DNA from: Staphylococcus nepalensis
Lineage (GTDB): Bacteria > Bacillota > Bacilli > Staphylococcales > Staphylococcaceae
Direction: 5' to 3'
Assembly (NCBI RefSeq): GCF_014635045.1
Contig: NZ_BMCF01000007.1
Span: 97,776-161,775 of the forward strand
DNA length: 64,000 nucleotides
A program made the translations under genes and the position numbers. The notes under the pieces are model-generated. The model had not been told where the DNA came from and did no database searches. It worked only from the letters and a program-made list of their open reading frames with translations. Positions 28,222 to 39,686 of this stretch are shown in pieces (position 1 is the stretch's first letter; every line of letters starts with the position of its first letter).

Positions 28222-31200
28222 TTATTTATTTTCATTGTGCTTGCTACGTCTTCTGAATAATAGTAATGAACCAAATGCTGCAAATAATGTTCCAAGCATT
28301 GTAGTATTATGAGTAGTTTCTCCAGTTTCTGGCAGTGCTTTCTCTTTAATGGCGTCTTGTTTACTGCTCTTACTTGAGTCTATATTTACACCTTTATGTT
28401 TTAATTCGCTATTTTTAACATCTGTTTGTTTACTGTTCTTCACTGCGGTATTTGTATGAGCTTCATAAGCTTTATTTCCAGACAAGTTTACGCTAGGTTC
28501 ATTTTCTAGGATATTTTCATCTTTTGGCGTTTCAATTTTTTCTTTATCTGAACTATTATTAGGAGACATGTCACAGTTTTCACCTACAACGATATTCGTT
28601 GGACCAGATACGTTACCATCTTTATCTTTTTCAACAGCAATAATGATATCACCTTTATTTAGGCTTACTCCTTTAGGTACATCAACTTTCCAATTACCAT
28701 TTTCATCAATTGTTCCTTCTGATGTACTACCATTTGGGAATGTGACTACAATAGTATTGCCTGGTGTACCATTTGAACCTGTGATTTCAGTATCATTATC
28801 ATCTACAGGATTAACTGTTGGCGCTGGAAGTTGGATTATATTATCTACCGATACTTTGGATGGTACAGTTTCCGAAGAGCCATCTGGGTATGTTACTGTC
28901 ACTTGAATTACTACTGATGTGCCAGTCATAGCATTTTTAGGTGGATTAACAGTTAATTCACCAGTATTAGCATTCACAGATACTTTCCATCCTGCAGGGA
29001 CTTGATTAGTAGCTATATCATATTTAGAACCATCTGGCATTGTATTGTCACCAGTTTGCGGTACTTTAACTGTTTCACCTGGTTTAACAGTCGCATGAGC
29101 GTAACCTGGGTTGTTTATATTCGCTTGTGTATCTGCTCCAACGATTACTGGTACTTTAATGTGGTCTGTTGTGCCATCTGGATACGTCACCGTTACATCT
29201 ACTTCGGTTTTACCTGGCGTCTTACCGTTCGGTAATTGTGTTGGGTCATCCACTGTAATAACCGGTTGGTCTCCTTGGCTTGGATAACCTGGTACGGTCA
29301 CTGAATTTGTCACATCTTCCGCTGTTGTTGGTGTACCGTAGTCTTTTTTGATACCTTCTGTAGATGGCTCATACACTTCATTCTCTGCTTGAGCTCCAAC
29401 AGTTACTGGTACTTTAATGTGGTCTGTTGTGCCATCTGGATACGTTACCGTTACATCTACTTCGGTTTTACCTGGCGTCTTACCGTCCGGTAATTGTGTT
29501 GGGTCATCCACTGTAATAACCGGTTGGTCTCCTTGACTTGGATAACCGGGTACCGTTACTGAACTTGTCACATCTTCCGCTGTTGTCGGTGTACCGTAAT
29601 CTTTTTTGATACCTTCTGTAGAGGGTTCATACTTGCGTGCATCTGTTATTTTAATGATAAATGAATCTGCTGCAACGTCATTACCACCTACAACAAGATA
29701 AGCTGTATAAATATCACCATCTGTTGCTGTATCTGGTACTATAAATGTGGACTGTTTTTCGCCTTCTTTTAAAGATGTAATATCTGTTGTTTGTTGAACA
29801 ATATTACCTTTTTTATCTCTCCACTCAATGTGTGTTGGAAGGGGTGATAACTTACTACCGGTCAAATCAATATTCACTACATCGCCTGGAACTGCTGGAC
29901 TATTCGTATTATTAAGGTCAATAATTTCTAAATCAATCTTTGTAGTTGGTACTAATGCAAAATTCACGTTATACCACATTGGATTTGCAACCAAATTTTG
30001 TGCAGGTGCTGTTTGTGGTGTCCATGATAAGTTACTATTTGGTGTTCTAAATTGTGGACTCGTATAAGAAGAATAAGATTTTATCATATTACCTTCGGGG
30101 TCCATGACATAACCATAGATATATTGGTCATTCAGTGTGCCATCAGGGAATCTTAATGTGTATTTACCGCCTTCATCTGTTTCACCATAAACGGTTGCTG
30201 AAATATATTCAGGATGATCTGTTAATAAATTTTTAGCAGCGTCAGCTCTCTCACTTTCTGGTAAACTTTCCACTTGGGCTTCATAAGCTTGCGCACCTTC
30301 ACTGGTTAAAGAAGACATAACTACTGTATAACCAACAGCTTGTGGGTCATTGCCGTTGTCATTAGGCCCTGTAGCAGAGTTAGCGTAATCTCCTGCACCC
30401 GTTTCTAACCAAACTTTCCCTGAAATACTATTTTTAGCATTTAAATCTACTGACGGTGCACTTATTGGCCCCAATTCATCATGTATCCATTCAGAACGAT
30501 CTGCATCCATATATCCATTTGTAGAGTCAATAGCCATATAAATACCTGTACGTTGCATATTCGTACCAATTAATGGAAATTGGCCTAAGTTTGAACTACT
30601 TACAGAATTTACATATGAACCTGGAAAAAATCCACCCGCTTGTCGAAGCATAGATACATTATTACCATTTGGTGTTTGGAAATCTTCAATCCATAATCTA
30701 TAATATTGTCCTGCAATTGCATGATATTTATGTTCTTTACCATTTGCATCTATCCATGCTTCTCTTAAATCAAACGCGTACGAACCTGGTCCAACTTGAG
30801 ATCCATCAGCTGAGCTTAATTGATTTGTTGTACTTGCAACATAAGTAGGTGAGACAGCTCCGTCGCTATCAATCCATTGTAAATAAACTTTGGTACCTTC
30901 TGGAATTGGTGTTAAACCATTTGCCATAGTAGAGGGCGTACCATGATCAACTAACCACGCTCTACCCGACAGTGTATTTGGCGCATTTGTAGCGTCTGTT
31001 TGACTTTTTATGTAACCATTTGCAATTGCATCGGCTTCAATCACTTGTGAACCAGAATAAGGCATTAATGCACTTGGTACATCATTAGCACTAATATTTA
31101 AAGCTTCTGTATTTCTTGGTGAGACTGATCTTAACGCTGTTGCAAATCGTTTATTTGCGTTTTGTTCATTTGCTAATTGGTTGATTAACGCAAATTGTAA

Positions 31201-32001
31201 TGCTTCAGTAGTCATATTTTGTGGATCTAAGTTTAATTGACCGATTATTTTCTCAGCTTCACTATCAGATACATTGGCTACTTTAGCGTAATCATTTTTT
31301 GCTGATTTCGTATCATTTATGTTCTTTATGTTAGCTGTTGCGCTTTCTTCTTTAATTGGCTCTGTTTGGGATGCTGCTTCTGCCACTTTTTCTTCAACTT
31401 TTTCTACTTCTGGATTTACTTGTGGCACTATTTCTGTTGTTTCGTTTTGAGCTTGCTCTGCTTTGGGTGCCACTTCTGCTGTTTTGTCTTGAGCTTGCTC
31501 TACTTTTGAATCCGCTTCTGTTGTTTTGTCTTTAACTTGTCCTGTTTGGGGTGCTGTTTCTGCTGCTTTTTCTTCAACTTGTTCTGCTTCTGGATTTACT
31601 TGTGGCACTATTTCTGTTGTTTCGTTTTGAACTTGCTCTGCTTTGGGTGCCACTTCTGCTGTTTTGTCTTGAGCTTGCTCTACTTTTGAATCCGCTTCTG
31701 TTGTTTTGTCTTTAACTTGTCCTGTTTGGGGTGCCGATTCTTCTTGTGTGCTTTCTTCTATATTTTTCTCTTGATTAGAACTATCCCGATTTGTGCTTTG
31801 ATTCATAGTCGACTCATCAGAAAGTTCATCCGACGTCATTTCTTCCATTTTTTGTGTGTCTTCTGCTGCATTCGCTTCCTCATTTGCTACACCAAATATT
31901 AATGCTGCCCCTACTAGAATCGATGCTGTTCCTACTGTGAATTTACGAATAGAATACTTATTTAACCTATTAGATAAAAAATCTAATTTTTTACCAGTCA
32001 T
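28222..32001 (-). CDS. YSIRK/LPXTG surface adhesin with Rib-type and N-terminal repeats
   Basis: 1259 aa from ATG 32001 (AAAGGAGAG upstream); the frame is open 25 codons further without a ribosome site. Order: YSIRK signal peptide ([17 protein letters not shown], mature from about 46), Glu/Gln/Thr-rich stalk with two 60-aa repeats, a globular adhesin-like region (about 250-790), two 86-aa Rib-type repeats, two to three further Ig-like domains with YPDG signatures, a disordered linker, LPETG at 1223-1227, membrane helix and an [10 protein letters not shown] tail. Sortase A would anchor it to peptidoglycan, with the YSIRK signal directing secretion at the septum. The ligand is unknown. The exact named adhesin could not be recognised. 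Confidence 0.88.
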   Translation of the reverse strand: MTGKKLDFLSNRLNKYSIRKFTVGTASILVGAALIFGVANEEANAAEDTQKMEEMTSDELSDESTMNQSTNRDSSNQEKNIEESTQEESAPQTGQVKDKTTEADSKVEQAQDKTAEVAPKAEQVQNETTEIVPQVNPEAEQVEEKAAETAPQTGQVKDKTTEADSKVEQAQDKTAEVAPKAEQAQNETTEIVPQVNPEVEKVEEKVAEAASQTEPIKEESATANIKNINDTKSAKNDYAKVANVSDSEAEKIIGQLNLDPQNMTTEALQFALINQLANEQNANKRFATALRSVSPRNTEALNISANDVPSALMPYSGSQVIEADAIANGYIKSQTDATNAPNTLSGRAWLVDHGTPSTMANGLTPIPEGTKVYLQWIDSDGAVSPTYVASTTNQLSSADGSQVGPGSYAFDLREAWIDANGKEHKYHAIAGQYYRLWIEDFQTPNGNNVSMLRQAGGFFPGSYVNSVSSSNLGQFPLIGTNMQRTGIYMAIDSTNGYMDADRSEWIHDELGPISAPSVDLNAKNSISGKVWLETGAGDYANSATGPNDNGNDPQAVGYTVVMSSLTSEGAQAYEAQVESLPESERADAAKNLLTDHPEYISATVYGETDEGGKYTLRFPDGTLNDQYIYGYVMDPEGNMIKSYSSYTSPQFRTPNSNLSWTPQTAPAQNLVANPMWYNVNFALVPTTKIDLEIIDLNNTNSPAVPGDVVNIDLTGSKLSPLPTHIEWRDKKGNIVQQTTDITSLKEGEKQSTFIVPDTATDGDIYTAYLVVGGNDVAADSFIIKITDARKYEPSTEGIKKDYGTPTTAEDVTSSVTVPGYPSQGDQPVITVDDPTQLPDGKTPGKTEVDVTVTYPDGTTDHIKVPVTVGAQAENEVYEPSTEGIKKDYGTPTTAEDVTNSVTVPGYPSQGDQPVITVDDPTQLPNGKTPGKTEVDVTVTYPDGTTDHIKVPVIVGADTQANINNPGYAHATVKPGETVKVPQTGDNTMPDGSKYDIATNQVPAGWKVSVNANTGELTVNPPKNAMTGTSVVIQVTVTYPDGSSETVPSKVSVDNIIQLPAPTVNPVDDNDTEITGSNGTPGNTIVVTFPNGSTSEGTIDENGNWKVDVPKGVSLNKGDIIIAVEKDKDGNVSGPTNIVVGENCDMSPNNSSDKEKIETPKDENILENEPSVNLSGNKAYEAHTNTAVKNSKQTDVKNSELKHKGVNIDSSKSSKQDAIKEKALPETGETTHNTTMLGTLFAAFGSLLLFRRRSKHNENK
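29116..29631 (-). repeat. Two tandem 258-bp Rib-domain repeats in the surface-protein gene
   Basis: Units 29116-29373 and 29374-29631 are nearly identical over 86 codons, each opening with [20 protein letters not shown] and ending near the conserved [15 protein letters not shown]. The repeats can recombine and vary the length of the protein. Confidence 0.85.
31381..31740 (-). repeat. Two tandem 180-bp repeats in the N-terminal stalk
   Basis: Units 31381-31560 and 31561-31740 differ at only a few bases. Each encodes 60 residues rich in Glu, Thr and Val, including [20 protein letters not shown]. This part of the mature protein is probably unstructured and projects the adhesin region. Confidence 0.85.
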
Positions 32002-32213
32002 TCCTCTATATCTCTCCTTTATAAAAATTACCAAGAAGTAAAACTTGTATAGATCGTTAGGATTTTCATATGACACATAAGCTATATTTAAAGCTTCTCC
32101 CTAGTATCGATTCATAAAAAAATCCAAAATTACTAACTATGAATATTAGTATTTTGAAAGACATTTAGATGAAAACACACACACCAAATACAACAATTAT
32201 TTAGATTTAAAAA

Positions 32214-32444
32214 TTAACCACTCTTTTCATTTTTTATAGAATATTTATAGTTATGGTAGTCAAAATAAATCTCTTTCTTTTCAAACCATTCGTCATTGTC
32301 GTAAAAATAATTCCTGATTTCTTGAATATCTCTTTTGATAGTCCTTTCGCTTACTTTAAATTCAGCAGAAAGTTCCAATTTATCCAATTTTTTATGTTGT
32401 ATAAACCGTGTGTATATACTCAAAAGCCGATGCGAACGATTCAA
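32214..32444 (-). CDS. HTH-only protein, N-terminal half of a WYL-type regulator
   Basis: 76 aa, TTG start at 32444 with AAGGTGA upstream. Residues 1-45 form the HTH of YafY-like regulators (HRLLSIYTRFIQHKKLDKLE, VSERTIKRDIQEI). The C-terminal WYL ligand domain present in full-length members (about 300 aa) is absent. The frame ends soon after a YDNDEWF / DYHNYKYSI stretch. It may be a stand-alone DNA-binding protein or a truncated relic. It lies directly upstream of the surface-protein gene on the same strand and could control it (inference). Confidence 0.55.
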   Translation of the reverse strand: MNRSHRLLSIYTRFIQHKKLDKLELSAEFKVSERTIKRDIQEIRNYFYDNDEWFEKKEIYFDYHNYKYSIKNEKSG

Positions 32445-32820
32445 CTAAGTCACCTTCTTTCTTGGTAAAGTTATTATACAACCCGAAAGGGACGAATATT
32501 GGCCCAACTATATGTTTTTTACATATTTTTCTCTTTTTTTTAAAATTAGCGCAACTTTGAAACAAAACGATTTAATTATGCGCATTTAGAAGTAAAATAA
32601 ATAAATGAACGATCCATCCACTTTTATTTATTATCTTTGAGAAATCATTAACTTATGTAAAATTGAGAAAGGTATCCTTTTACTTAGTAAGCGTAAAGTT
32701 AGTAAATAGATACATTATTCAAAGCGCAAATCAGGCCAACTAATATTTAAGGAATAAGGAAAGTGTAGGATGAGCATTGATATAGTGGATTTTAAAAGGG
32801 ATAAAAAGCGAGGCATTTTA
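32445..32820. other. Intergenic region, no gene seen
   Basis: About 375 bp, AT-rich, between the HTH-only gene and the terminator of the rhamnose operon. A plus-strand frame from 32770 runs through the terminator stem and is not considered a gene. Confidence 0.5.
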
Positions 32821-32858
32821 AAAAGCTCTTCATCTTTAATTACGGATGAAGAGCTTTT
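32821..32858 (-). terminator. Terminator of the rhamnose operon
   Basis: Perfect 14-bp stem AAAAGCTCTTCATC with its complement, 10-nt loop, and a T-run on the minus strand, 25 bp after the aldA stop. Confidence 0.88.
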
Positions 32859-32882
32859 AATCACATATTAATTACTATATGT

Positions 32883-34313
32883 TTATTCTATATTCATATA
32901 TACGACATGTGTGCGTAAATATTCTTCTAAGCCATGCTTGCCGTCAGCACCGCCAATGCCTGAATGTTTAACACCTGCATGGAAACCTTGCATAGCTTCA
33001 AAATTTTCTCTATTAATATACGTTTCGCCAAATTCTAAGCGATCTACAGCTTTAAAGACTTGTTTCATATCGTTAGAGTAAATAGATGAAGTCAAACCAA
33101 ACCTGCTATCATTTGCGAGCGCTATTGCTTCATCAATAGTTTCAAAACTCACGACGGGTAATACAGGTCCAAAAACTTCTTCTTGTATGATTTCCATGTC
33201 GTTATGACAATCTGTAATTACGGTTGCTGGATAAAAGTTACCTTTACCTTTAGGTAGAACGCCGCCACATGCTAAGTGTCCTCCTTGTTGAATAGCTTGT
33301 TCTACGTGATGATGCACATTTTTTTGGGCTTTTTTATTAATTAGTGGTCCCATATCATAATCACTATCTAACGTGTTACCGTACGTTACTTCAGCCATTT
33401 TTGCTACTAATTGATCTACAAATTGATCTTGTATGGATGATTGCACATAGACTCTTTCTGCGCAGTTACACACCTGACCGCTATTGATAATACGTGAATC
33501 AATAATATATTGTACTGCTTTGTCAATGTCAGCATCTTCTAAGACAATGGCTGGTGCTTTACCACCTAACTCTAAATTTACTTTTGTAACATTGCGGCTC
33601 GCCGCTTCCATGACTTTTTTCCCTGCACTTTCACTACCTGTAATCGATACGAGTTCAATTGCTTCATTGCGTGCGAGTTCATCACCAACAACTTCGCCGG
33701 CACCATTGACTAAGTTGAAAACCCCTGGCGGTAAGCCTACTGTATCTAAAATCTCAGTAAAAATTAAAGCGTTAATAGGCGTCTCTTCTGATGGTTTTAC
33801 GACAATTGTATTACCAGTTACTAATGCTGGCGCCATTTTGCGTGCGATTAAAAAGAATGGGAAATTCCAAGGTAAAATACCTGATGTAACGCCAAGCGGT
33901 TTTTTATACAATAAAATATGCTCGTTTTTACGATCGCTTTGAATAATCTCACCTTCAAAACGACGCGCCCACTCCGCCATATAATCTAAATAGTCAGCAG
34001 TAAAAAATACTTCTGTACTGGCTAAATCACGCGTTTTTCCGCCTTCTTTGATAATGACTTCCGTTAACTCTTCGTTACGTTCGCGTATTCCCGTGGCTAT
34101 TTTCTTTAAATATTGTGCTCTTTCAATAGCAGGCACTTCGCTCCAATCAATTTGTGCTTGTTGTGCACTATAAATTGCTTCTTGAGTATGCAATTGTGTA
34201 CCTACATAGGTTTGTCCAATAATATCCTCTGTCGCTGGATTTATAACATCAATTACGGGTGCTCCTGGTCGCTCTACAAATTGGCCGTTTACATAATCTT
34301 TAATTTGATACAT
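32883..34313 (-). CDS. aldA: Lactaldehyde/glycolaldehyde dehydrogenase of the rhamnose operon
   Basis: 476 aa from ATG 34313; a GTG one codon earlier is also possible, with GAGGGG as the shared ribosome site. ALDH signatures: GILPWNFPFFLIARKMAPAL, NTIVVKPSEETPINAL, SITGS, Glu in NLELGGKAPAIV, catalytic Cys in NSGQVCNCAERV. It oxidises L-lactaldehyde, the product of the RhaD aldolase, to L-lactate. Last gene of the operon; its start touches the permease stop. The role is set by context, since ALDH sequence alone does not fix the substrate. Confidence 0.88.
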   Translation of the reverse strand: MYQIKDYVNGQFVERPGAPVIDVINPATEDIIGQTYVGTQLHTQEAIYSAQQAQIDWSEVPAIERAQYLKKIATGIRERNEELTEVIIKEGGKTRDLASTEVFFTADYLDYMAEWARRFEGEIIQSDRKNEHILLYKKPLGVTSGILPWNFPFFLIARKMAPALVTGNTIVVKPSEETPINALIFTEILDTVGLPPGVFNLVNGAGEVVGDELARNEAIELVSITGSESAGKKVMEAASRNVTKVNLELGGKAPAIVLEDADIDKAVQYIIDSRIINSGQVCNCAERVYVQSSIQDQFVDQLVAKMAEVTYGNTLDSDYDMGPLINKKAQKNVHHHVEQAIQQGGHLACGGVLPKGKGNFYPATVITDCHNDMEIIQEEVFGPVLPVVSFETIDEAIALANDSRFGLTSSIYSNDMKQVFKAVDRLEFGETYINRENFEAMQGFHAGVKHSGIGGADGKHGLEEYLRTHVVYMNIE

Positions 34314-34316
34314 CAC

Positions 34317-35654
34317 TTAACCCCTCACTTCTTTTAAATTATTTGCTTGCGCTGCTTCTTTTACTTGAATGTTTGCACTGTCGCCATAACGCTCTTTTTC
34401 AATTTGTGTTAATGTCTTGCCTTGCGTTTTCGGTGTTAATACTAAGCCTATTATAGTGTGAATGGCTAAGAAACTAATCATAATTATACCGGTAACTTTA
34501 AAACCTAACGTCGCCAAAATCGTCGGTAAGACAAAGGAATAAATTGAAATACCAGTACGTACAATAAAGTACATTAATCCTTGTGCCCCTGCGCGGTACC
34601 TTGTTGGGAAGAGTTCACTCGTCCATAGTGCATAAAAGGCTTGCGCTCCAATACCTGCAGATGAACCCCAAAGTACAACGAACAATATGAGTGAAACCCA
34701 GTTCATTGGCGCAAATGTTAAAATTAACCATGCCACGATACCCATAACTGCGCCAACGCCAAATAATAGTCGTTGATTAACTTTATCTCCTAACTTCATA
34801 AAGCCAAAGTATGTCGTCACTACTGTTAAGAACCACAACACGGCTTGTAAAATGTTCGCTTGAGCGCCAGATAAACCGCCAACGCTTTCATAAATAAATG
34901 GCATAAAATAACCCATAGCGCCAGAAGTTAAGTTCCAAAACAGGTAAATACCCATTAATAATAACATTGCTTTTAAATTCACAGGGTTGGTAAATAATTC
35001 TTTAATTACTGATGTTTTTTTAATATCATGAGCCGCTTCTGCTTTCTCTTTCGCTTTTTCTGCTTCCCAAATTTCAGATTCATTCATACCTTGACGGATC
35101 CACCAAGTTACACCTGCAATAATGAATAGATGTAAAAAAATCAAACGTGAACCTAACAAGCCCATGGGTGCAACAATAACTGCTAATAAAAAAGTGATTG
35201 CAGGGCCAATGGACCAAGCCAGTTGTGCTGTACCTACACGTTTCGCACGCTCATCTTCAGGTGCTTCTTCTGCAATATACGTCCACGCAACAGGCACGCC
35301 GATACCAACTGCAATACCGACAACAATAGTACCAATCAATAGCATTGAGAAGTTAAATGATAAAATAATTGCTAGTATGCCTAACATATATAGAATTAAA
35401 TCATATTTGAAAATAAATTTACGTCCCAATTTATCTGTAATTGGACCGCCTATCAATGCACCAATTGCTGCTCCCAAAGCATTTGCACTCAATGCACTCA
35501 ACAAACCAATTTGCATGTTATCAATATTTAAATACGCTTGCCACAGTGATAAACTACTCGCTGCGGCAATGATGGAACCAGCTTCGATATAGTTCGCCAT
35601 TGCAATCGCAATCGTTGCCACCCATCCTGTTGTTTTTTTAGGTTTTAAGTTCAT
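34317..35654 (-). CDS. MFS sugar permease, probable L-rhamnose transporter
   Basis: 445 aa with 12 predicted membrane helices in two halves and a cytoplasmic loop near the middle (EAEKAKEKAEAAHDIKK). MFS sugar-porter motifs GGPITDKLGRKFIFKYDL after helix 2 and PEDERAKRVG are visible, and the second half has ELFPTRYRAGAQGL. It lies between rhaM and aldA, 17 bp after rhaM, so import of L-rhamnose is the likely role. It is not of the RhaT family used by enterobacteria. Confidence 0.82.
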   Translation of the reverse strand: MNLKPKKTTGWVATIAIAMANYIEAGSIIAAASSLSLWQAYLNIDNMQIGLLSALSANALGAAIGALIGGPITDKLGRKFIFKYDLILYMLGILAIILSFNFSMLLIGTIVVGIAVGIGVPVAWTYIAEEAPEDERAKRVGTAQLAWSIGPAITFLLAVIVAPMGLLGSRLIFLHLFIIAGVTWWIRQGMNESEIWEAEKAKEKAEAAHDIKKTSVIKELFTNPVNLKAMLLLMGIYLFWNLTSGAMGYFMPFIYESVGGLSGAQANILQAVLWFLTVVTTYFGFMKLGDKVNQRLLFGVGAVMGIVAWLILTFAPMNWVSLILFVVLWGSSAGIGAQAFYALWTSELFPTRYRAGAQGLMYFIVRTGISIYSFVLPTILATLGFKVTGIIMISFLAIHTIIGLVLTPKTQGKTLTQIEKERYGDSANIQVKEAAQANNLKEVRG

Positions 35655-35671
35655 TTTTCCATCCCCTTTTT

Positions 35672-35986
35672 TTATTCTAGGAAAAACACTTCTGTTAACT
35701 CGATTGACTTCGGACTATTATCATCATTCACATTCATAATATCTGCCATATAATCCCACCACTGACGACATATCGTTTGTTGCGCAATTTCAGCGTGTAG
35801 TGTTTCATCTTCTATTGTTAAGACCGAAAATAATTCACCGGTATGCTCATTTAAATAAATATGATAATCACTCACACCATGGTCTTTTAATAGTTGTTTC
35901 ATTTCAGGCCATATCTCATCATGGCGACGTTTGTACTCTGCGTGACATCCTTCTTTCACATACATGACTGAGGCTAGCTGTGGCAT
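35672..35986 (-). CDS. rhaM: L-rhamnose mutarotase
   Basis: 104 aa, exactly the usual size. Family features are the conserved His and Glu of YKRRHDEIWPEM (about 18-29), DYHIYLNEHTGELFSV and the WWDYMADIM stretch. It interconverts alpha- and beta-L-rhamnose so that the isomerase gets the right anomer. Its ATG overlaps the rhaD stop by one base (TAATG). Confidence 0.92.
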   Translation of the reverse strand: MPQLASVMYVKEGCHAEYKRRHDEIWPEMKQLLKDHGVSDYHIYLNEHTGELFSVLTIEDETLHAEIAQQTICRQWWDYMADIMNVNDDNSPKSIELTEVFFLE

Positions 35987-36816
35987 TACTTCACACCTAC
36001 CTCTAAATAGCCGGCTTTTGGTTCTACATTAAACCCTTGTGCCAGTGCGCTAAGTTGTTCATCACTAATTTCTTGCTTCGTGCCACCTTGCGCTTGAACA
36101 TACGTATAAACTTCTGCTGATTTTTCAATTGTTTCAATCAAACCAAATGTTTCATCTAAGTCTTGTCCAGCACCAAAAACTCCGTGAAATGGCCATAATA
36201 CACTTCGACAATGTGTCATTTTCTCTGCCGTTAATTGTCCGATTTCTTCTGTTCCAGGCACTACCCAAGGAATAACACCGATACCATCTGGGAATACAAC
36301 TAAACACTCTGTACACATCTTCCATAACGTTTTGGTCAATGCTTTTTCATCTAATTCATGTGCAAACGTCATCGCAATCGTATGCGTCGCATGGCAGTGC
36401 ATGATGACTCTATGATTTTCATCAACTGCTAAGCGTTGAATATGATTCATTAAATGCGTGGGCAATTCACTTGTCGCATGTGCCCCGTTCACAAACCCCC
36501 ATAAAATGTCATAACTTTTACCATCAGCAGCGATTTGAATTAAACCAAGTGTGTCTTGAGGGTCGGCTTTAATATTTTTAAAATATTTTCCTGTTCCTGT
36601 AACTAATAAATAGCGTTGTGCTAACGCCTCAACAGTAAACGGCAAGGCAATATTACGTGTGTTTCCCGTGAAACCATCTAAGAAAGGCGCTACTTTATCA
36701 TCATCAATAATCCACGAAATATTACCTCCGTTACGTTCATCCCAGCCTTTGTTGTACATCACATTAGTAATATTGCATAATGATTTAACCATAGGCGAAT
36801 CGATAAATTTTTCCAT
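35986..36816 (-). CDS. rhaD: Rhamnulose-1-phosphate aldolase
   Basis: 276 aa, class II aldolase. The zinc ligands are visible as HCHATH (HCHATHTIAM) plus a later His, with Glu in the WDERNGGNISW region at the N-terminus and the phosphate-binding VTGTGKYFK. It splits L-rhamnulose-1-phosphate into dihydroxyacetone phosphate and L-lactaldehyde. The start ATG follows the rhaA stop codon directly. Confidence 0.92.
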   Translation of the reverse strand: MEKFIDSPMVKSLCNITNVMYNKGWDERNGGNISWIIDDDKVAPFLDGFTGNTRNIALPFTVEALAQRYLLVTGTGKYFKNIKADPQDTLGLIQIAADGKSYDILWGFVNGAHATSELPTHLMNHIQRLAVDENHRVIMHCHATHTIAMTFAHELDEKALTKTLWKMCTECLVVFPDGIGVIPWVVPGTEEIGQLTAEKMTHCRSVLWPFHGVFGAGQDLDETFGLIETIEKSAEVYTYVQAQGGTKQEISDEQLSALAQGFNVEPKAGYLEVGVK

Positions 36817-38076
36817 TTATATCCCTCTTTCTGCCAATACATTTTGTTCATAATCTTTAATAGCTCCATACCAATTTAAACCTGGCTCTACATCATTTCT
36901 AAGACAAAATTCATCCCAAATAGCACCAAATAAATAAGTTTTCATTTCTTCTTGTAATGCTAAACGTTGCGTAAAATCTCCAGTTAGTTCAGCTTCTTTT
37001 AATTGTGTCACCGGGTCTAATAGTGCTTTTAATAACGCTTTTTGCATATTTCTAGTACCAATAACCCATGCAGCTACACGGTTGATAGAAGCATCAAAGA
37101 AATCCAGGCCTACAGTTGTCGTATCTATTAAGTCGTTATAAATTAATTCTTTAGCTATTTCATTTAATTCATCATCTAACGTTACGACATGGTCGCTATC
37201 CCATCGCACCGGTCGTGACACATGTAAACTTAAACCTTTAGTAAATAATGACAAAGCTGATAATTTGTTAGACACAACTTCAGTTGGATGATAATGACCA
37301 GCGTCTAATAGAATTTGTTTATTGCGTGTTAAGCCATAACCCATATAAAATTCATGAGATCCTACTACATAACTTTCTGAGCCGATACCAAATAATTTAC
37401 TTTCCAAAGTATCTACGTTATAGGCTTCATCAATGTCTTCGCTGAAAATTTCATCCAAACTATTCATTAAACGTTTCCGCGGTGTCAGACGATCTACAGG
37501 TGTATCTTTGTACCCATCAGGTACCCATATATTAGTAATTGACGCTTGGCCTAATTCTTGACCAAAATAAGCACCGATTTGGCGTGCACGTTTACAATGT
37601 TCAATCCAAAAATCACGAATTTCTTGTTGTGGGTGTGCTAATGTTAAGCCGTCTGCTGCTTTTTCGTGACTGAAGCACGTTGGATTAAAATCTAACCCTA
37701 AACTGTGTTGTTTCGCCCATTCTACCCAATTTCTAAAGTGCTTAGGCTCAATCTCATCTAAATCAATCGTTTCTTCTGTTTCAGCATAAATACTGTGTAA
37801 GTTAATTTTATGATTTCCTGGGATATGTTTAAGCGCTTCTTCTAAGTCACTGCGTAGTTCTGCACCATTACGTGCTTTACCAGGATAATTACCTGTTACC
37901 GAAATACCACCTGATAGTTCCTGATTAAATAAAAAGCCTTCGATATCATCCCCTTGCCAACAATGAATAGAAATTTTAATATCCTTTAGTTTATCTAATG
38001 CGGCTTCTACGTTAACTCCTATTGATTCATATTGTTGTTTTGCTAACGCAAATGCTTCTTTATAATTTGTGTGCAT
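36817..38076 (-). CDS. rhaA: L-rhamnose isomerase
   Basis: 419 aa, the normal length, start after AAGGAGG. Typical blocks are [38 protein letters not shown] and [17 protein letters not shown]. It turns L-rhamnose into L-rhamnulose using a divalent metal. Its start overlaps the end of rhaB by 17 nt. Confidence 0.95.
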   Translation of the reverse strand: MHTNYKEAFALAKQQYESIGVNVEAALDKLKDIKISIHCWQGDDIEGFLFNQELSGGISVTGNYPGKARNGAELRSDLEEALKHIPGNHKINLHSIYAETEETIDLDEIEPKHFRNWVEWAKQHSLGLDFNPTCFSHEKAADGLTLAHPQQEIRDFWIEHCKRARQIGAYFGQELGQASITNIWVPDGYKDTPVDRLTPRKRLMNSLDEIFSEDIDEAYNVDTLESKLFGIGSESYVVGSHEFYMGYGLTRNKQILLDAGHYHPTEVVSNKLSALSLFTKGLSLHVSRPVRWDSDHVVTLDDELNEIAKELIYNDLIDTTTVGLDFFDASINRVAAWVIGTRNMQKALLKALLDPVTQLKEAELTGDFTQRLALQEEMKTYLFGAIWDEFCLRNDVEPGLNWYGAIKDYEQNVLAERGI

Positions 38077-39529
38077 ATTGTGTTGCCTCCTTAAATAAAT
38101 TAATATCAGTGATTCTGTCTGTTGTATCTTTAGGTGTCATGATATGTTGCAGCATGTTTGACTGTGCAATCGCTTGTCTCGCTTCTGCTATATCTTTAAA
38201 TTGTTCTGTCGTGATCATTGTGGCTGCTAAGTTACCAAAAACTGTAGCTTCTACAGGGCCTACAATAATATCGCAGTTCGTATAATAAGCTGTAAGTTCA
38301 TTTAAATATTCATTATTAGAGCCACCGCCTACAATATTAATAACTTCAATCGTCGACCCTGTTATCTCATTCAATGCCTCTATAGAAACTGCATAAATGA
38401 TAGCTAAATTTAAATACACTGTTTGTGCTAATTCTCCTATAGTTTGTGGAACGGATTGTCCAGTCTCAATGCAATAGGTTTGAATAGCTTCAACCATGTT
38501 ATTTGGATTTATAAAGCGTGCATCATTAAAATCAACGAACACTTTAAAATCAGTATGTTGTTGTGCCTGTTTTACCATTTCGGGAAATGTATAATTCTTG
38601 GGCCAATCTTTACGGACTCTTTGGATAATCCACATACCTATAATATTTTTCAAAAACCTATAAGTTCCTTGAATCCCTCTTTCATTGGAATAGCCCTGAT
38701 TAAAAGCATTTTCAGAGACAATAGGCTCTGATAATTCTTGACCAATTAATGACCACGTCCCACTGGATAAAAATGCCCAATCTTTCCCACTATGACCTAC
38801 TGACCCTAATACTGCAGAAGCAGTATCATGCGACGCGGTCGCATAAACACACGTTTCTGGTAAATTATGCAACTTATGAATATCGGGTCTCACATCTCCA
38901 AGATATGTGCCAGGTTCAACCACTTCTGCAAACTGTTGAGGCTTGATATCGACTATTTCTAACAATTCGTTATTTAAGTTATAGCCATATAAGTCTAATA
39001 ATTGTGTAGTACTTAAATTAGTAACTTCGTTAGTTAATCGCCCAGTTAAGCGAAAGTTTAAATAATCCGGAACTAATAAAATATATTCTGCTTGTTGTTT
39101 TACCGATTTACATTCTTCATATAACTGAAATAACGTATTAAATTGTAAAAATTGAATACCCGTCTTGTTATAAATATCGTGCTTATTTATTAATTGAAAT
39201 ACTTTCTCCATTGTATGGTTCGTACGCGTGTCTCTATATGACACCGCTTCTTGCAAGCGCTTACTTTTATCATCTAAAAAAATATAGTCTACACCCCAGG
39301 TATCTATACTTAAATAACATGAACGGACGCCTAGTGTTTTGGCTCGTTCGAGTGATATTATAATCTCATCAAACAAATAATCAATATCCCACACTTCTTG
39401 TTGATTTTGTGTGGTGAATCCATTAGCAAAACGATTAATTTCTTGTATTTTGATATCTCCGTCTTCTACATGCGCTAGGACTGCTCTTCCACTTGACGCA
39501 CCAATATCAACTGCGATGTAATTTTTCAT
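38060..39529 (-). CDS. rhaB: Rhamnulokinase
   Basis: 489 aa, FGGY kinase fold. The N-terminal nucleotide-binding stretch is [13 protein letters not shown]; the central [13 protein letters not shown] and [10 protein letters not shown] and the late [14 protein letters not shown] are typical of RhaB. It phosphorylates L-rhamnulose at O-1 with ATP. First gene of the operon, start after AGAGGTG, divergent from the DeoR regulator. Confidence 0.93.
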   Translation of the reverse strand: MKNYIAVDIGASSGRAVLAHVEDGDIKIQEINRFANGFTTQNQQEVWDIDYLFDEIIISLERAKTLGVRSCYLSIDTWGVDYIFLDDKSKRLQEAVSYRDTRTNHTMEKVFQLINKHDIYNKTGIQFLQFNTLFQLYEECKSVKQQAEYILLVPDYLNFRLTGRLTNEVTNLSTTQLLDLYGYNLNNELLEIVDIKPQQFAEVVEPGTYLGDVRPDIHKLHNLPETCVYATASHDTASAVLGSVGHSGKDWAFLSSGTWSLIGQELSEPIVSENAFNQGYSNERGIQGTYRFLKNIIGMWIIQRVRKDWPKNYTFPEMVKQAQQHTDFKVFVDFNDARFINPNNMVEAIQTYCIETGQSVPQTIGELAQTVYLNLAIIYAVSIEALNEITGSTIEVINIVGGGSNNEYLNELTAYYTNCDIIVGPVEATVFGNLAATMITTEQFKDIAEARQAIAQSNMLQHIMTPKDTTDRITDINLFKEATQYAHKL

Positions 39530-39686
39530 TTCTTCACCTCTTTGGTTTACATTATAGAGCTATAGTTATCATAAATCAACAATAAACCACACATTTTGTT
39601 GTTTGTTGTTGTTTATAATGGTGATATGTGAGGTTTTAGGCTAGGTTATGCTATACTAGAGAAAAACAAATTAGGAGCAATGACAG
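39530..39686. promoter_or_regulatory. Divergent promoter region of the rhamnose operon and its regulator
   Basis: 157 bp between rhaB and the DeoR gene. The plus strand has a run of TTGTTG/TTGTTT units near 39597-39616, and the facing AACAATAAA unit about 20 bp to the left (near 39579-39587) gives a loose inverted arrangement. DeoR-family regulators commonly bind such repeated short units. The operator assignment is inferred. Confidence 0.45.

Noticed and set aside
29002..29235. Plus-strand frames opposite the surface-protein gene
   Set aside because: Shadow frames of the repeat region with Cys/Trp-rich translation and no start signals.
32770..32877. Plus-strand 35-codon frame before the rhamnose operon terminator
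   Set aside because: It reads through the terminator hairpin and has only a weak ribosome site.
39595..39620. TTGTTG-rich run considered as a CRISPR or microsatellite
   Set aside because: Only a few short units in a divergent promoter; fits operator-like repeats and has no spacers.
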